From the NCBI RefSeq assembly GCF_001039355.2, contig NW_019775569.1, positions 56,339-120,338 on the forward strand: a stretch of DNA of 64,000 nt. The letters are read 5' to 3'. The translations under genes and the position numbers were made by a program. The notes under the pieces were generated by a model. That model was not told the origin of the DNA, made no database searches, and worked only from the letters and a program-made list of their open reading frames with translations. This stretch comes from Lingula anatina. Lineage: Eukaryota; Brachiopoda; Lingulata; Lingulida; Lingulidae. Within the stretch, counting starts at the first letter, position 1, and every line of letters starts with the position of its first letter. Positions 33,621 through 58,033 of this stretch are shown in pieces.

Positions 33621-35616
33621 CGTGCTGTCTTGTCTTTATTTCCACGTAAGCAGTTGTATTGTTTTTTATGTCTTTAAACATTATGTAATATTATTTTATG
33701 CACTGTCATCATTTTTCAAAAATTGAGACTTTCATCATGTGAATTTGAACTCTCATGATCCTGAAACTGTAATCTTATTGAAGGGGTGGATTGAGACCAT
33801 CTTCTGGGTCTTCCGGAAGACGGTCAGGTTATTAAGTTTATATTGACTGGTATCTATTTTTTTTCTGTTGGAAGACCATAAAAATGGGGGATGGATCAAC
33901 ATAGATACTTTGGAATACTATCAGAAAATATCTCTGGGTCTGCTCCTGTTATTGACCATGGTACCTGTTGTGCATGATTAGAATTCAGTGTTGACTGACA
34001 GTGCTATTATAAGCATGATTTATTATTGCATCAAAATTGACAAAATGACCTATTTTGCATCTTTATTTTCTGTTTTTTGTCTGTACATTTGACAGCTTTG
34101 CTGCCTTGTTTGTTTGTTTGTTGTAACTTATATTCTCATTCAAATAAGCTTAAATTTCTTAATAGAAGTTAGATTTTAATAAATTATTTGCAATTCTTAT
34201 GTATTTTTGTATTCTATGTTTATCCATCGCTTTATATCAATTTGTAAAACATTGTCGGTCTGACGTAATATTAGATAACGTTTTTTTGAAAAGGAAGCTT
34301 TTATGGAACATAAAAGAGAATGAAGAAGTGAACTTCGTTCTGGTAAGACGATGTCGACTCCCCTTTATGCAAGAATACAAACTGTTCAGAAATACTGCCC
34401 ACCCTCCAGTGAAAAACGTACATCACAGTTGGATATAAGCTGTGTTTATTAAATGTCTCATTAGAACAACTAAACATGAACTACACAATGGAGTCTCCGT
34501 AAAAATACGAAGATGAATAGCATCATCCATTATATTAAGAACCAATTACCAATTTGTTGATATTGGACTCTAACTTAATAGAAGCTCGTCTCTCTGGCAC
34601 AAAAAAAAAACGTATTCACTATTCTCAGTTTATCCTATATTGGTTTTAAGCCTCACCCCTGAAGACGGACCCTTAAATGCAATCTTTTTATAATTTTGCA
34701 CGTTATACACTGTGCATTATGATGACGCTCTTATTCATGGTTTATATTTCATATACAGAAGGTTGAAATCGAGAGTCTATGCCAAAGACCGCATTATAGG
34801 CAAAACTGACATAATTGAAATACTGCGTGCTGCTATTAACGACTTGACCATTAGGATATATGCGGGCAACTGATTGTAACAATCGCTGACAAATGTGCAT
34901 ATATATTTAAACATCTTAAAAGTTAACCGATAACAATAATTGGTTTCAAAAATGGCTGTAAAGTATTCAAAACTTGAAATAGCAATCTAAATGGGAGTGA
35001 TTCCTAAGCACATTTACACCGATGGGGAATCTCTGTCCTTCATTGTCCGTGAGAGATTATCGAAGAACACTTATCGCACAATGAAAATCTGAATTAGACC
35101 GTTTGTGGGATGTTGTATTCCTGATTTCTTTTTTAAAATCGTGTACTACCAAAGTTAGTGATGTTTTAGATTTAAACAAATTTAGTTCCATGATGGTTTA
35201 CCGTTCCACGACCTAAACATGTCACCTTTGACACCAAAAGTAAAAAATATCGACATTCAAGATCAAGAGGATAAATCTATTGGCGAAAATAGTATTAAGT
35301 GTCCGTCGAGACAATTCATATATAATAAATGATTTTAAGAATGCGGTCCAATAGCCCCTAAAGTGTTTTGAATGTATAGAGGAAAATTTAGCTTGGGCAT
35401 TGAAAGAAAAGTATCGATAACCTGTTTCATGTAGTGTTTTTGCTCCAGTTTACACTTTACCTTGATGCAGTGATGTTTAAAAGGTATATTGATATTGTTG
35501 ATGGGAATGTTTTTTATCCGACAAAATCCCACAAACAGTTCCTTAAAGTAACTTCCTAAAGAGAGGGAGTACGTCAGTTCAATTTATGATAACAGATAAT
35601 ATTATACTGAGACTGT
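33621..35616. other. intergenic, nothing recognised
   Basis: AT-rich sequence with short unsupported ORFs, including one of 79 codons at 34199 that has no splice or family support. Confidence 0.45.
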
Positions 35617-38600
35617 TTAGAAGGCGATGTTAGCAATCCCTTCCCGCTCCAGTTTCTTCCTTCTCTCCAAATTTGATTGGTCAGTTATAGAATAGCGCCA
35701 CGCCCTCCAACAGAACACAGCTGTCACGCAGACTGACACCACGCACAGCACCACCAAGATCACCAGTAACACCATGAAACCTATGTTCTGTATACAGCTT
35801 CTAATGCTACTCTCAATGGCTCCTGAGTCTGCAAAAGAACACAGGTATTGTCAAAAAGGTTTGTTTCTTATGAGAATGTAAAAATGTCAATAATAAAAAT
35901 GCTATACTGTTGCTCAAATAGTTTAGTTTTCTCAGTTTAATTAACTTTTTTATGCACCTCTCTATGATCCCAGAAATTGGCAAATAAAAGCAGTCATCCT
36001 TACAAGATAATCCGTAGGAATTTATCAATAGAACTGAAAACTGAAGTCACATATATTACCAATATGTCCCGTAAAATGCTTCTATGTATTTTGTTAATCA
36101 AATTTTTGGTTTGTGTTCATATCCNNNNNNNNNNNNNNNNNNNNNNNNNNNNNNNNNNNNNNNNNNNNNNNNNNNNNNNNNNNNNNNNNNNNNNNNNNNN
36201 NNNNNNNNNNNNNNNNNNNNNNNNNNNNNNNNNNNNNNNNNNNNNNNNNNNNNNNNNNNNNNNNNNNNNNNNNNNNNNNNNNNNNNNNNNNNNNNNNNNN
36301 NNNNNNNNNNNNNNNNNNNNNNNNNNNNNNNNNNNNNNNNNNNNNNNNNNNNNNNNNNNNNNNNNNNNNNNNNNNNNNNNNNNNNNNNNNNNNNNNNNNN
36401 NNNNNNNNNNNNNNNNNNNNNNNNNNNNNNNNNNNNNNNNNNNNNNNNNNNNNNNNNNNNNNNNNNNNNNNNNNNNNNNNNNNNNNNNNNNNNNNNNNNN
36501 NNNNNNNNNNNNNNNNNNNNNNNNNNNNNNNNNNNNNNNNNNNNNNNNNNNNNNNNNNNNNNNNNNNNNAACTTTCCAAATGAACACTTTTATATGCCTC
36601 AATCTGAAGTCTAGCGCTAACCATGTGAATTTAAAAAGCACAGCTGGTTTTTGATTTTTTAATTATTATTTTGCCATATTAAACATAAAATAACAAAGAT
36701 AATGCACCTGATTTTCCTGAGTGTAGGACTTCGGGAAGAGTCTGAACCAGGATGGTAGCACCAATGGTGGAGTGGTCAGTGTAGTTAGTGGCTGACCTAC
36801 GCCGACGACTAACTGCAGCCTCAAAAGGGCAGTCCGGCGCCTAATTCGTGAAATTTTTTATTATTATTTCCAACACAAAACTATCCTTTTTTTTACTGGA
36901 TAATGATATCACTTACCGGTGACTAACATATCACTATCGTGACCTACTGTTTAATGCAAACTACTCTAAACATGGTCTGCGTTAATTTTGCTAAGTAATA
37001 AATGATACCATAAATTCGATAAATGTACACATTAAAATAATAAATGAAAAAAATGCAAATAAAACAAATAAAAAATATTTCTTACATGGGTACATTTAAG
37101 ATTTTCTGCATCTGGACAAAAGTCCACCTCGCATTCGATATGTAGCGTGTTCACATCTGGGAACCGAAAACATTCGAACGTGCCGGACTGTATGATGGCT
37201 CCATCTAGAGTTGGATCTGTGTGATGCTGAGAAAACCCTGTCACAAGTACAGCTGCTGGTGGATTGTCTGTAACAGGGCAGCTAAACGGAAAAGAACAAT
37301 TGAGTTTTTAGTTGGTGACGCGTATTTTGTTTCAATGTGAAGAATTTCACTTTCTCTCTTTCTTTCTCTTTATCATTTTGACATTGAGTTGGTTATTATA
37401 TGTTAATGTAAGAGGCTTGCCCTTTTGTTAAACCTAGTTATATCTGTGATTTAGTAATGAGTGGGAGATCGATGTATGTCTGCATTGTTTACCTATTTTG
37501 AAGCAGCTGTAGATATGACCGCTTGGAGATACTTGGGGCAATAACGCAGCTGATGGGGTGGATACCTTTGGCATCTGCAAAAAGCACGCAATAACGAAAA
37601 ACATTTTCAAGAGAACGTTGGTGATCGGGATAATCTTTAACGAAAAACGGGGTAATTATCTGTAATCCGATAGCTGAAATATGGAGGCAATAAATAAAAA
37701 AATGGATTTTATGTGCTCAATTTGTGATCATTTTGGCAATTGGCGCCACTATCCATATAACATAATAATATACCTACTACCAGAGGGCGTTAGTGTGATG
37801 CGTATAGCCACTGGTCGTCCCATAACACAAGAGATGACAGGTTCATCAAAGGGAAGACCGCTTGCGTTAACTGTCATGTCAACTAGATCCATCTTCACCT
37901 GCTCTGAGATTTTATTAGCTGCCTCTTGGATATATTGCCTAAAATAATCATTTTAATTTATGAATGTGTAGGAAGACTGATCAAGAGCTGAATGGGAGAG
38001 GACGAAAACTACTCCTAAGCGTCTTCCACAGGCCGCTTTATTTATACTCCAGTAAAGCAATTTTTTTCTTTTGTAGAGGAGTAGGAATTTGCCAAAAAAT
38101 AGTTGAATCATCGAAAAAAATCCACTCGCACTTGCGCAGCAAACACCTGCCTTCTACACCACTCAGTCACACCAAACGCAATGGTGCCACACCAAACACA
38201 ATGCTGTTACACAAAATACATTATTTTGTTCTTTGCAGTACTTACAGCCTCTGTATGGACATTCCTTCCCTCATCACGGTCTGTGTGGTTGTCACGGTTT
38301 CACAGGAGAGCAGAAAGGCGTAGTCGTGCGATGTCTCTATCTTCGGACTGCGGACCGCGAGGACGGTAACTGTGTATGGGGTTTCAGGCATGCCGTCACC
38401 CTGTGGAAACAGTATAGCTTGGTTAAAGAAAAGGACTAAAGCAATGCAGGTTTAGCCCCCTGTGCTGTCACATCTGAAGACGTAATTTATTACACCTAAT
38501 ACAATTTTTAAAAAAGTGTTTAACTTAAAAGAGTTAATCGTCGTACAAGAGTCGCTATTCATATAACATAGAACGTCCACCCTACATTTCAAATAGATAA

Positions 38601-40800
38601 TTAATGCCGTGACGATGGTTAAAAAAATACTAAAAATGTTTAAAACCCTCACCATGATCCCACACTCGTTCTGAAAGGAAGCGTTCAGGACCAGTTTATG
38701 CGGGTTATAGATTGAGCCATTCCCTTCCTTGGCTACGCAGTTCTCTATGGATCGTTTTCCCTGCACGTACACGGCGCGGATGGTCACGTCCTCGCTGTCC
38801 GTCACTGACACTACTAGCTCGTCCGGATTGCGCGAACAGGAAAACGAGGCTGCAAGCATAAACAAATACATATCCTTCTTATGTTTTGTGGGGTTAGGGC
38901 AGGGCGGGATCATTGTATGTTCGATTTCTTTGATTTATACAACGATCTACTTGACATATTTTACTTCAACGTCATTATGAAAGTATCGAAAATGTGGGCG
39001 CGCGCACAGAGACAGAGAGAGAGAGAGAGGCGGGGGGAAGGGGGGAGAAAGAGAGATGCCATAAAATTTAAAAGATAATTTAGGCTGGTTGAATTCTTGC
39101 ACAATAATATAGTATCGTATTTCAGGCTAAATCTAGAACACTATCATGCAAGAACTGTCAAGCACCGTCTCTAGTGCGAATATTAACATGAAAATCTTAT
39201 AAAAAGTACAAAAATGAAAAAATTGATCACTTACCTCTCGGTGCAATGACTTCTGCCCCAGCTTGGCATAACTACAAAAACGAATACTGAGGAATAAGAC
39301 ACGAGGTATTCAATTGTGTCGCTGCTAGCGCTGATACATACATCGATGTGGGAAATACTGAAGGGAAGCACCGAAGGCAAGTAGTTGAAAAAAGCGGGAC
39401 AGATAGGCCGACATTCATTATGCAAGGAAAGGCACAGGTACATGGATTGTCAAGCTACTATATAAAACATGAAATGATTAAACTGTAGGTAAATCCTTTG
39501 TAACTTACCTTACACGCGGTTCCAACATCGACTTCCGTGGCGCGACTTGTCCACATCATCTGTTGCAACAGAGACACAAAACCTCTCAAACATAATTTGT
39601 ATTACTGAAAATTTGCTTAAAATCCATAGGATGCTTAGCGTATCCCTCATAATAAAATAAAAGAGAGAAAAGGAGAGGGATGTGGTTTAGTTTTTTCCCA
39701 ATATTTTGAATGAATAGACAAACATAAACTGCAGTCAAATAGCAGGGGAAAGTGTACACTTTTCGCATGGTGTTAAACATGTGTTGATCCTACGCAAAGG
39801 TAAAATTGCTTGGGTGAAGGTTATGTTGAAAAAGCAGTTAAGTTCTACAGATCTACCAAAAAGCACAAAAAGACGGTTTGGTTTTGCTTAAATAAAAATG
39901 TGAAAATGTATCGCACACCAACAGCAGCACCCAATACATCAATAAGCGCTAGTCACCGCCACGGTCATCCCCATATCAAATACAGTGATTGTTTTCGTAA
40001 TGTTGTTGTCTGTCGTACATGGTTACCATAACCTTTTTTATGTATTCACAGAATTTCAAACCTAGAGTTTCTGGATAATGCAATCAGATAGAATAGTCCT
40101 ACCATGTATACCAGTGCCATATACACGCACACACAAGCACCAACTATGAACACACTGCTTGACCATATTCGAAATAAACGAGCACATTCCTCGAGAAAGG
40201 AAAAGTCTTACCAACAATATAGCTGTGAATGCAGTTAGAAGTATATCTCCTCGCGCCATGGGTTCGAATAGTTTGCAAACAACGAAAAACACCATTTGAA
40301 CCAACCGACTGAACTGAAAGAAAGATTTATAGACGGAAAGAAATCTTACATGCATGATGCATATGCCTTACCCTCACATTGAAATGATACAAAATCAGTC
40401 AGTTGTGGCTATAAATCAGTAATGACTGTGATCCATGACTACCTGGATACGCCGCATACACAGAACATAGAAAGAAGTATCTAAAACTTCCTTACATTTG
40501 AATCGGAACGATAAATCGATTTTCAAACAAATTTAACTGATCTGAATGGAGCATCAGCATCTGAAGAAAGTTCATTAAAACCCTTCAAATGTAAGAGTTG
40601 CCCCATTCAAATAGACGTTATATCTAGAACGCTACAAATGAGTCGATAAATGATATTTAAGGAAGGAAATAAGATAAACTGTTCAAAGTTACCTGTTTCA
40701 ATCCGTCCATCCACACATACCGACTGAGCAATGAAAAGACCGTCTCTTCGCTGTTCACCTCTTCGTTTAAACCAACCACGGATACCGGCATTACATGCAT
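35617..40800 (-). CDS. ZP-domain type I membrane protein
   Basis: Exons in transcript order: 40800-40693, 40313-40212, 39559-39509, 39271-39235, 38849-38653, 38400-38246, 37938-37781, 37574-37493, 37281-37086, 36840-36708, 35828-35617 (TAA). All phases agree. The start MARGDILLTAFTAILL (ATG 40259-40257) gives a signal peptide and a 422-residue protein. The frame stays open upstream into exon 1 (MHVMPVSVV), adding 54 residues without a better signal, so that ATG is less likely. The zona pellucida module runs from about residue 45 (SFSCSRNPDELVVSV, FQNECGIM, DYAFLLSC) through ZP-C (HPISCVIAPS, FECFRFPDVNTLHIECEVDF). Its consensus furin site is VSRRRR in the 36840-36708 exon. A TM helix (GFMVLLVILVVLCVVSV) and a short basic tail end the protein. 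ZP proteins polymerise outside the cell. An N gap lies in the last intron and could hide an exon. Confidence 0.85.
36125..36569. other. assembly gap (N run)
   Basis: 445 Ns inside the last intron of the ZP-domain gene. Flanking phases are compatible without an extra exon. All ORFs crossing this region are artefacts. Confidence 0.99.
39008..39054. repeat. GA-rich low-complexity tract
   Basis: Imperfect GAGA/GGGGA run in an intron of the ZP gene. Confidence 0.7.
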
Positions 40801-42384
40801 TAACTACCTGGGATAATTAACGCCTAAAGAACTAATTAGTGCCCGAACCACTAAAAAAACGGCATCTTTTACTTGGCTGAGACTTCGGTCCTTAGGGCTA
40901 TGAAGTATTTTACATACCTGCACCTTTGACATTAACTTTCCTTTGACTTGGTAACTCCGGGGTTTATTGAGGCCACTCTATTATGTCATTAAACATGAAT
41001 ATGAATTATGTGTCATAGATATTCGTATATTCCTCGGTATTGCAGCACTTTTTATACAGTTGCTTGAAGTCGGGTTGTTAATTTCGCGATTAAAGAGTAT
41101 GTAAAATTGTGAACAATTTCAATAACTTCAATTGCCTAAATTCACTTATAAATAGCGTAATATAAAATAATTAGGTGATAAAAAGTGATTTAATTTTGAT
41201 TCAGTGTACATATAGGGCGGTTTCCCTCTAAGGAGACAGGCGTATTTTCCCATGCGTAGCTCTAGTAACAAACATAGCTCCGGAAATGTGCTATCTAATT
41301 GATAGAAAGAACTGATACCCCATCTCTTCCCAATAAACTCAAAGAAACGAACTTTCATGTCTGATTTTGATTTGATTTCTAAAACGTAAAGATATGCGTA
41401 CGTAAAAAAGTTAAAATATTCCGATGTAGTAAAACCAACCAGGTGACGGTAACAGCCAGAGTATACCACTGTGCTTGTAGTAGTAGAATGCACACATTAT
41501 ATTCTTTCATTAAATCAAACCTAGATTATCAGGGATGGCGTTGTGTCGAGGGGACATGTTCTCAAAAGTATATTATGCTACGGGGAGTACGGAGAGGTCA
41601 CGTTTGGATCACAGTCAGGTTACGCTAGTGTCAAGTGATTCTCACGGTTTATCTCGTAGTGACGCACTTTTGCTATATATGAAGCTTGATAATAAACTTG
41701 CTATTATAATTGTTTTCAGTTAAGGTCCTATATCCATTTTCAATCGTTTATTTTGCACATCATTTTTTCATAGAAGAAATGAATAGATTTTTAACGTTTC
41801 TATTACTCCACAGAAGAAAACTTCAGCATTATCATCCATACCTGGATTGATTTTTTCATGTACTGAACTAGAGAAAAATTATAACAAAGGCATAAAAAAC
41901 TCAGAAAGTGTGTTTGAAAGCATATTTATATTGAAAGGCCATAAAACGATATGTATGCAAAAGACGTATTTGAACAATTAAAGCACAAACATACTGTATC
42001 AAAGAAACTTAAGATTGGACTTTTCAGGTTGAATATCCGTTGGGCGTTTGGCTCTAGTTATAATCACATCACAGTTCTCACAATTGATTTTCAACAATAC
42101 ATGTCCCAGTAAACTGAGTTAATTTTTTCGTCTTGGGTCTCTGGAAAGCTGAAATGTCGCCCCCTCTAGAACGGTTATTTCAATGTAATCAATACAAGGA
42201 CTAAAGCTGCGTAGTTCTCCCTTAATTTTACTTCCTTCACACAGTGTTTCTGGTGTCGTACCGGGGTACCTGCAGATGTGATTGGCCTGAGTTATTTGGC
42301 TATATCAGAGTACCTCAAATACGACCACCATGGGTTAATGCAAGCCAAATGGTATAAAAATGAGCACTTTCAGTTTGTTCATGA
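40801..42384. other. intergenic, promoter side of the ZP gene
   Basis: No exon recognised. Several ORFs of 60-115 codons lack any other support. Confidence 0.45.
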
Positions 42385-42894
42385 TGACGTCATAAAACGA
42401 CGTAAAATGAATAATGTACGATCCAGCTGACGTCACGCATTAACAATAGGTCCCCCTTACAGCCATTCTCCGCCTTTCCTGCGAGACATACTTATGTTTG
42501 AGCAACGCTTTCTGAGATTCTAATGTCCTAAATGAGCTGTTTCTATAAGGACTAAGTTGTGGTAGTTCACGCCCAGAATTAATGGAAAACTTCGGGTTGT
42601 TGTGCCCTGAGAGGGAGTGGCTGTAAAGTTCATGACCTTCAGGGGCCCGGATGTGTGTTAACTCTCGCTCCCTTAGGAGCCAGAGCGGGAGTCCAGCCTT
42701 GGCATTAAACAGATTCTTAGTGGCCCTTTCTTTCTCCCCGCGGTCGATCTGATAGTGCATGTCTCCTATTTGCCAGGGGCTGAGACTCGGCAGACGGCCA
42801 GAGTGGGGCTGAACGAATCTGTGACGTTGGAGTCGATCTACCTCTGGCTGCTGGCGCCATCTGTGGTTACTCCAGCTGAGATAAGTTGACGTCA
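42385..42894. promoter_or_regulatory. three TGACGTCA (CRE) palindromes
   Basis: Exact 8-base CRE/ATF palindromes at 42385-42392, 42428-42435 and 42887-42894; the last overlaps the ATG of the orphan ORF. Three in 510 bases is far above chance in AT-rich DNA. CREB/CREM/ATF binding is known for this word, but function here is inferred. Confidence 0.5.
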
Positions 42895-42895
42895 T
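42440..42895 (-). CDS. orphan 151-aa protein, Arg/His/Ser/Gln-rich
   Basis: A continuous minus-strand ORF, markedly GC-richer than its surroundings, begins MTSTYLSWSNHRW. It holds GRLPSLSPWQIGDMHYQ, KNLFNAKAGLPLWLLRERE, NSGRELPQLSPYRNS, FRTLESQKALLKHKY and ends RRRMAVRGTYC. It lies just downstream of a good acceptor (TTTTTTTCTGTAG at 42925-42913). A GC-richer candidate 5' UTR exon with a GTAAG donor sits at about 44757-44693, so the mRNA would be spliced in its leader. There are no membrane segments or signal peptide. The many short Trp/Tyr/Pro-containing blocks without obvious domain recall small axonemal or sperm proteins, but I cannot match a family. Two CRE palindromes lie within 60 bases beyond its stop and one overlaps its start codon. 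Confidence 0.6.
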   Translation of the reverse strand: MTSTYLSWSNHRWRQQPEVDRLQRHRFVQPHSGRLPSLSPWQIGDMHYQIDRGEKERATKNLFNAKAGLPLWLLRERELTHIRAPEGHELYSHSLSGHNNPKFSINSGRELPQLSPYRNSSFRTLESQKALLKHKYVSQERRRMAVRGTYC

Positions 42896-43646
42896 ATCTA
42901 GAGGGTGTTATGCTACAGAAAAAAAACAAGTAAGTATTATTTCTTCATGAAAGACTCAGCGTGAACATCTTCATCTTTGTTGATAGATGTGATATCGGTA
43001 AATAAATGTTACTTTTTCTGACTGAAAACTTGTTAATATTATTAATATTAAAGTCTTATAAGCGTATATTAATTTATTAAAATATCTTGCATCAAAAGAA
43101 GCACCAGCGGGAAATCATAATAATAATAATTTTCTTCAACATATTCGTATAAAATTTATAGCTATTGGCGTCTTAACCAGTACGCGTTTAAAAAGAAATT
43201 TTCCTGCGAAGTTATTTATATTTCCTAACTCAGACCTTAAAGACGATAAAACCCGTCCAATAAAGGTTCCTGGAGTCGTTATTTTCTTGTGAAATGTCAG
43301 GAAAACATTTAATTTTGTTTCGTATAGAATTCATTATGTAGAAATGTAAAGTATCGAATTGAAGTGTAGGGGCGGGTGCAGCAATGAAACGTGAATAGGA
43401 GAAATTAAGTTTTTTTCCCTCGAGAAAAATCGATTTTGGCTGGAAAACCCCGTGTAGGTTACCTTTAATATGTAAATTCTAGCATGCATTTCGTATATTG
43501 TCAAAAAACCGTATAACCACCGAGCTCATTGGGTCTTTTTCATATTTCATACATATTGTGATGCAATCTTCCATTTCGTTCCTTAGCTTTTTGGTCAATT
43601 TAGATAATTAAATAGATTAACTAGATAAGCACTCCGAGAGCGCAGA

Positions 43647-43886
43647 CCTCCGCCAAGGCAGCAAAGGTCCCACCCAATGCCGTTTCACCCCTAAATTTTC
43701 GATATTTTTTATTATTGATTATTGATTGATTATTGATCCGGATCACCACCAAAAACTAATCATCTGTTCCTTGGTCCACTTCTGACAGTTCCTGAAAATT
43801 TCATCAAAATCGGTCCATAACTTTTTGAGTTATGTTGATGACAGACAAACAAACAGGGGTTTGAAAGATAACCTCCTTGGCGAAGG
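43647..43886. mobile_element. short non-autonomous element with CCTCCGCCAAGG ends
   Basis: Left CCTCCGCCAAGG and right CCTTGGCGAAGG are inverted with one mismatch. The interior GATCCGGATCACCACCAAAA, ATCGGTCCATAACTTTTTGA and GTTATGTTGATGACAGACAA is a repeat I recall from many animal genomes. Non-coding, about 240 bases. Confidence 0.65.
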
Positions 43887-44049
43887 TAATAAAAATTGAT
43901 TCAGTTACAATCCTCGCAATATAAACTGCAAAAAATTATTTGTCTGTAGCATAAAAAAGTAATTTTTAAAAGATCACGATGAAATAAACGAAATTCATCG
44001 GCAGTATAATTTAGAATATGAAAAAATATGAAAAGAAACAAGATTCGAC

Positions 44050-44069
44050 CCCCCCCACACACACACACA

Positions 44070-44104
<35 letters not shown>
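44050..44104. repeat. (CA)n microsatellite preceded by a C run
   Basis: CCCCCCC then CA repeats with two CC interruptions. It creates a false Cys-Val repeat ORF on the minus strand. Confidence 0.9.
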
Positions 44105-44106
<2 letters not shown>

Positions 44107-44692
44107 TACTTGTTTTGTTATTCAATCCATGTCTCCGTCCATTTCCTTCCCAGGCTGTCTCCAATAATTAACTAACATCTACATGCAGGTTTATTAGTTT
44201 GAGTATCATATCAGCGCACTTCATCCAGGCTGTGCATAAGACGAGTTTCTAATTTGGCTTTAACTATTATGAAGATATGCTTTGATCTACCATAATTTGA
44301 ATGCAAAATCGGTCATATTGCAATACAGAGCACACGGTTTGTTTTTACTTGTTTGGGTGGGAGGGAAGGAATCTCTTTCCCAACATTATCATTATATTAA
44401 CATCTATCTATTAGCAGCTCATTAAAGGCTTGGGAGTATTAAAAAGATATATAATTCTGTCAAAACTTGGTAAAACGGACGTGTTAATAGAAGAACGAAT
44501 TGCGTCCTTTCTTTGAAATTTAGGTATACGATTAGTATGATTAGACCCTATATAGCTCATACGTAATGAATTAACGCCATGATAATTTCTAAACACAAAT
44601 CTCAGACATAGCCAATATTAAACCGTGGATCTTGTGGTTTACTTTGATAGAAACATCATCTTTTATGAGCAGATTAATATCGGATAGCTTAC

Positions 44693-44757
44693 CTGGTCAC
44701 CCGACACCTCAAATCACGACAGCTCAGCTGCACGCTTTCTGCACATAGCAACTGTAA
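44693..44757 (-). other. candidate 5' UTR exon of the orphan 151-aa gene
   Basis: On the minus strand a GC-richer block ends GGTGACCAG before GTAAGC, a good donor. It could splice to the acceptor at 42913. It lies about 1.2 kb from the SUZ12 start, transcribed divergently. Confidence 0.35.
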
Positions 44758-45277
44758 ACAATACAGAAATTGCGACAGAGAAGAGTATGAACTAACTCCC
44801 CATCTCAACTAGCGCAGCTATATCATAAGGCTATCTAACTATATGTATATTTCTTTTTTAATCGATAAAGAGTTCTCATGACCGAAAGGAAAAGAATAAC
44901 CCAAAAATAAGAGGCATCTTCGCGGGTTTTTATGTCTTGAAAAAAAATATTCGGTATCCATTCTGAAAAGGATCTGAATATGAAAATTAAAAAACGTGTT
45001 TTGCGATATTGATAGACCGATTTACACGGCGATGGCTTAGTGGTAGGAAAGCGTGAGGCATGGCTAATTTAGAATTTCTGACTGAATAAAAATTGCATTA
45101 CTAGGCCTATTTACATTCTAAATCATATATTTTGTTTCTGTTTATTGAAAGGCTCGCCGTGTCTTTAACTGTATATTTTACCAATGATTAAAGATCAGTT
45201 TAAAATCTAATGATTTTCAAATAATGATGAAAATGCTAAGACCTTCTTCAACTTCATAAACAACGTAGAACTACTGA

Positions 45278-45278
45278 A

Positions 45279-45312
<34 letters not shown>
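45278..45312. repeat. (AAAT)n microsatellite
   Basis: Tetranucleotide run between the divergent orphan gene and SUZ12. Confidence 0.9.
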
Positions 45313-45313
<1 letters not shown>

Positions 45314-45891
45314 CAATGACTGAAGAGTATGGATGACGTCCAAAATAGCGCATGGTCTTATTGAGGAGTGTGTAGTAAAACACTTTATATACATAATCAA
45401 GAGCTCAATAAGGTATTTAAATTCTATGAGTTTTAATTGCTTGTTTATCAGAGTGCAAAATTTTAACCAGTTCACGGGATTCAATATTTTTTAATTGAAC
45501 ATACATTAAAAGCTGATCCTTTTATCAGATGGGTCCATTGTTTATACAGTCACCTCAACAAAAAAGTTATTTAAATAGAGTTTTTTCTGGAATAATCCGG
45601 GACTCGATATCTGTTTAAACAGTAAATGATTTCTGAATAAAATTTAGAATTAAAAAAGCAGCACTAACATGTTTTTACAACTGAGCTCATACCTGAATTA
45701 CTACTGCAACAACAACAACAATCAAATTACTTGTCCTCAAAATTTTCAGCTGGATGCGCACAACCGGTGTTTACTTTTTGACAGGTGTGACCGGCATTTA
45801 AATCCACGTGCTCCTTATTTGGACGGCGATCAATTTCAGGTCAAAAGCCATGTCCCGTCATGCTTTGCGCCAGCCAATGTGTGCATGACTC

Positions 45892-45903
45892 TTTCCCGCG
45901 GAA
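45892..45903. promoter_or_regulatory. E2F-type site in the SUZ12 promoter/leader
   Basis: TTTCCCGCGGAA matches the E2F consensus TTTSSCGC and is itself nearly palindromic. It sits 33 bases before the preferred SUZ12 ATG, with a GCCAAT word about 20 bases further upstream. PRC2 subunit genes are known E2F targets in mammals. Confidence 0.5.
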
Positions 45904-45935
45904 TCGACGAAGTCGGTCAAATATTAAGAAGCAAA

Positions 45936-58033
<12,098 letters not shown>

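Noticed and set aside
34199-34438. 79-codon ORF with a hydrophobic start
   Set aside because: No splice sites, domain or composition support, in an AT-rich intergenic stretch.
36084-36654. Long ORFs of unknown residues
   Set aside because: They read through the N gap and are artefacts.
43901-44164. ORF with Cys-Val repeats
   Set aside because: Caused by the (CA)n microsatellite.
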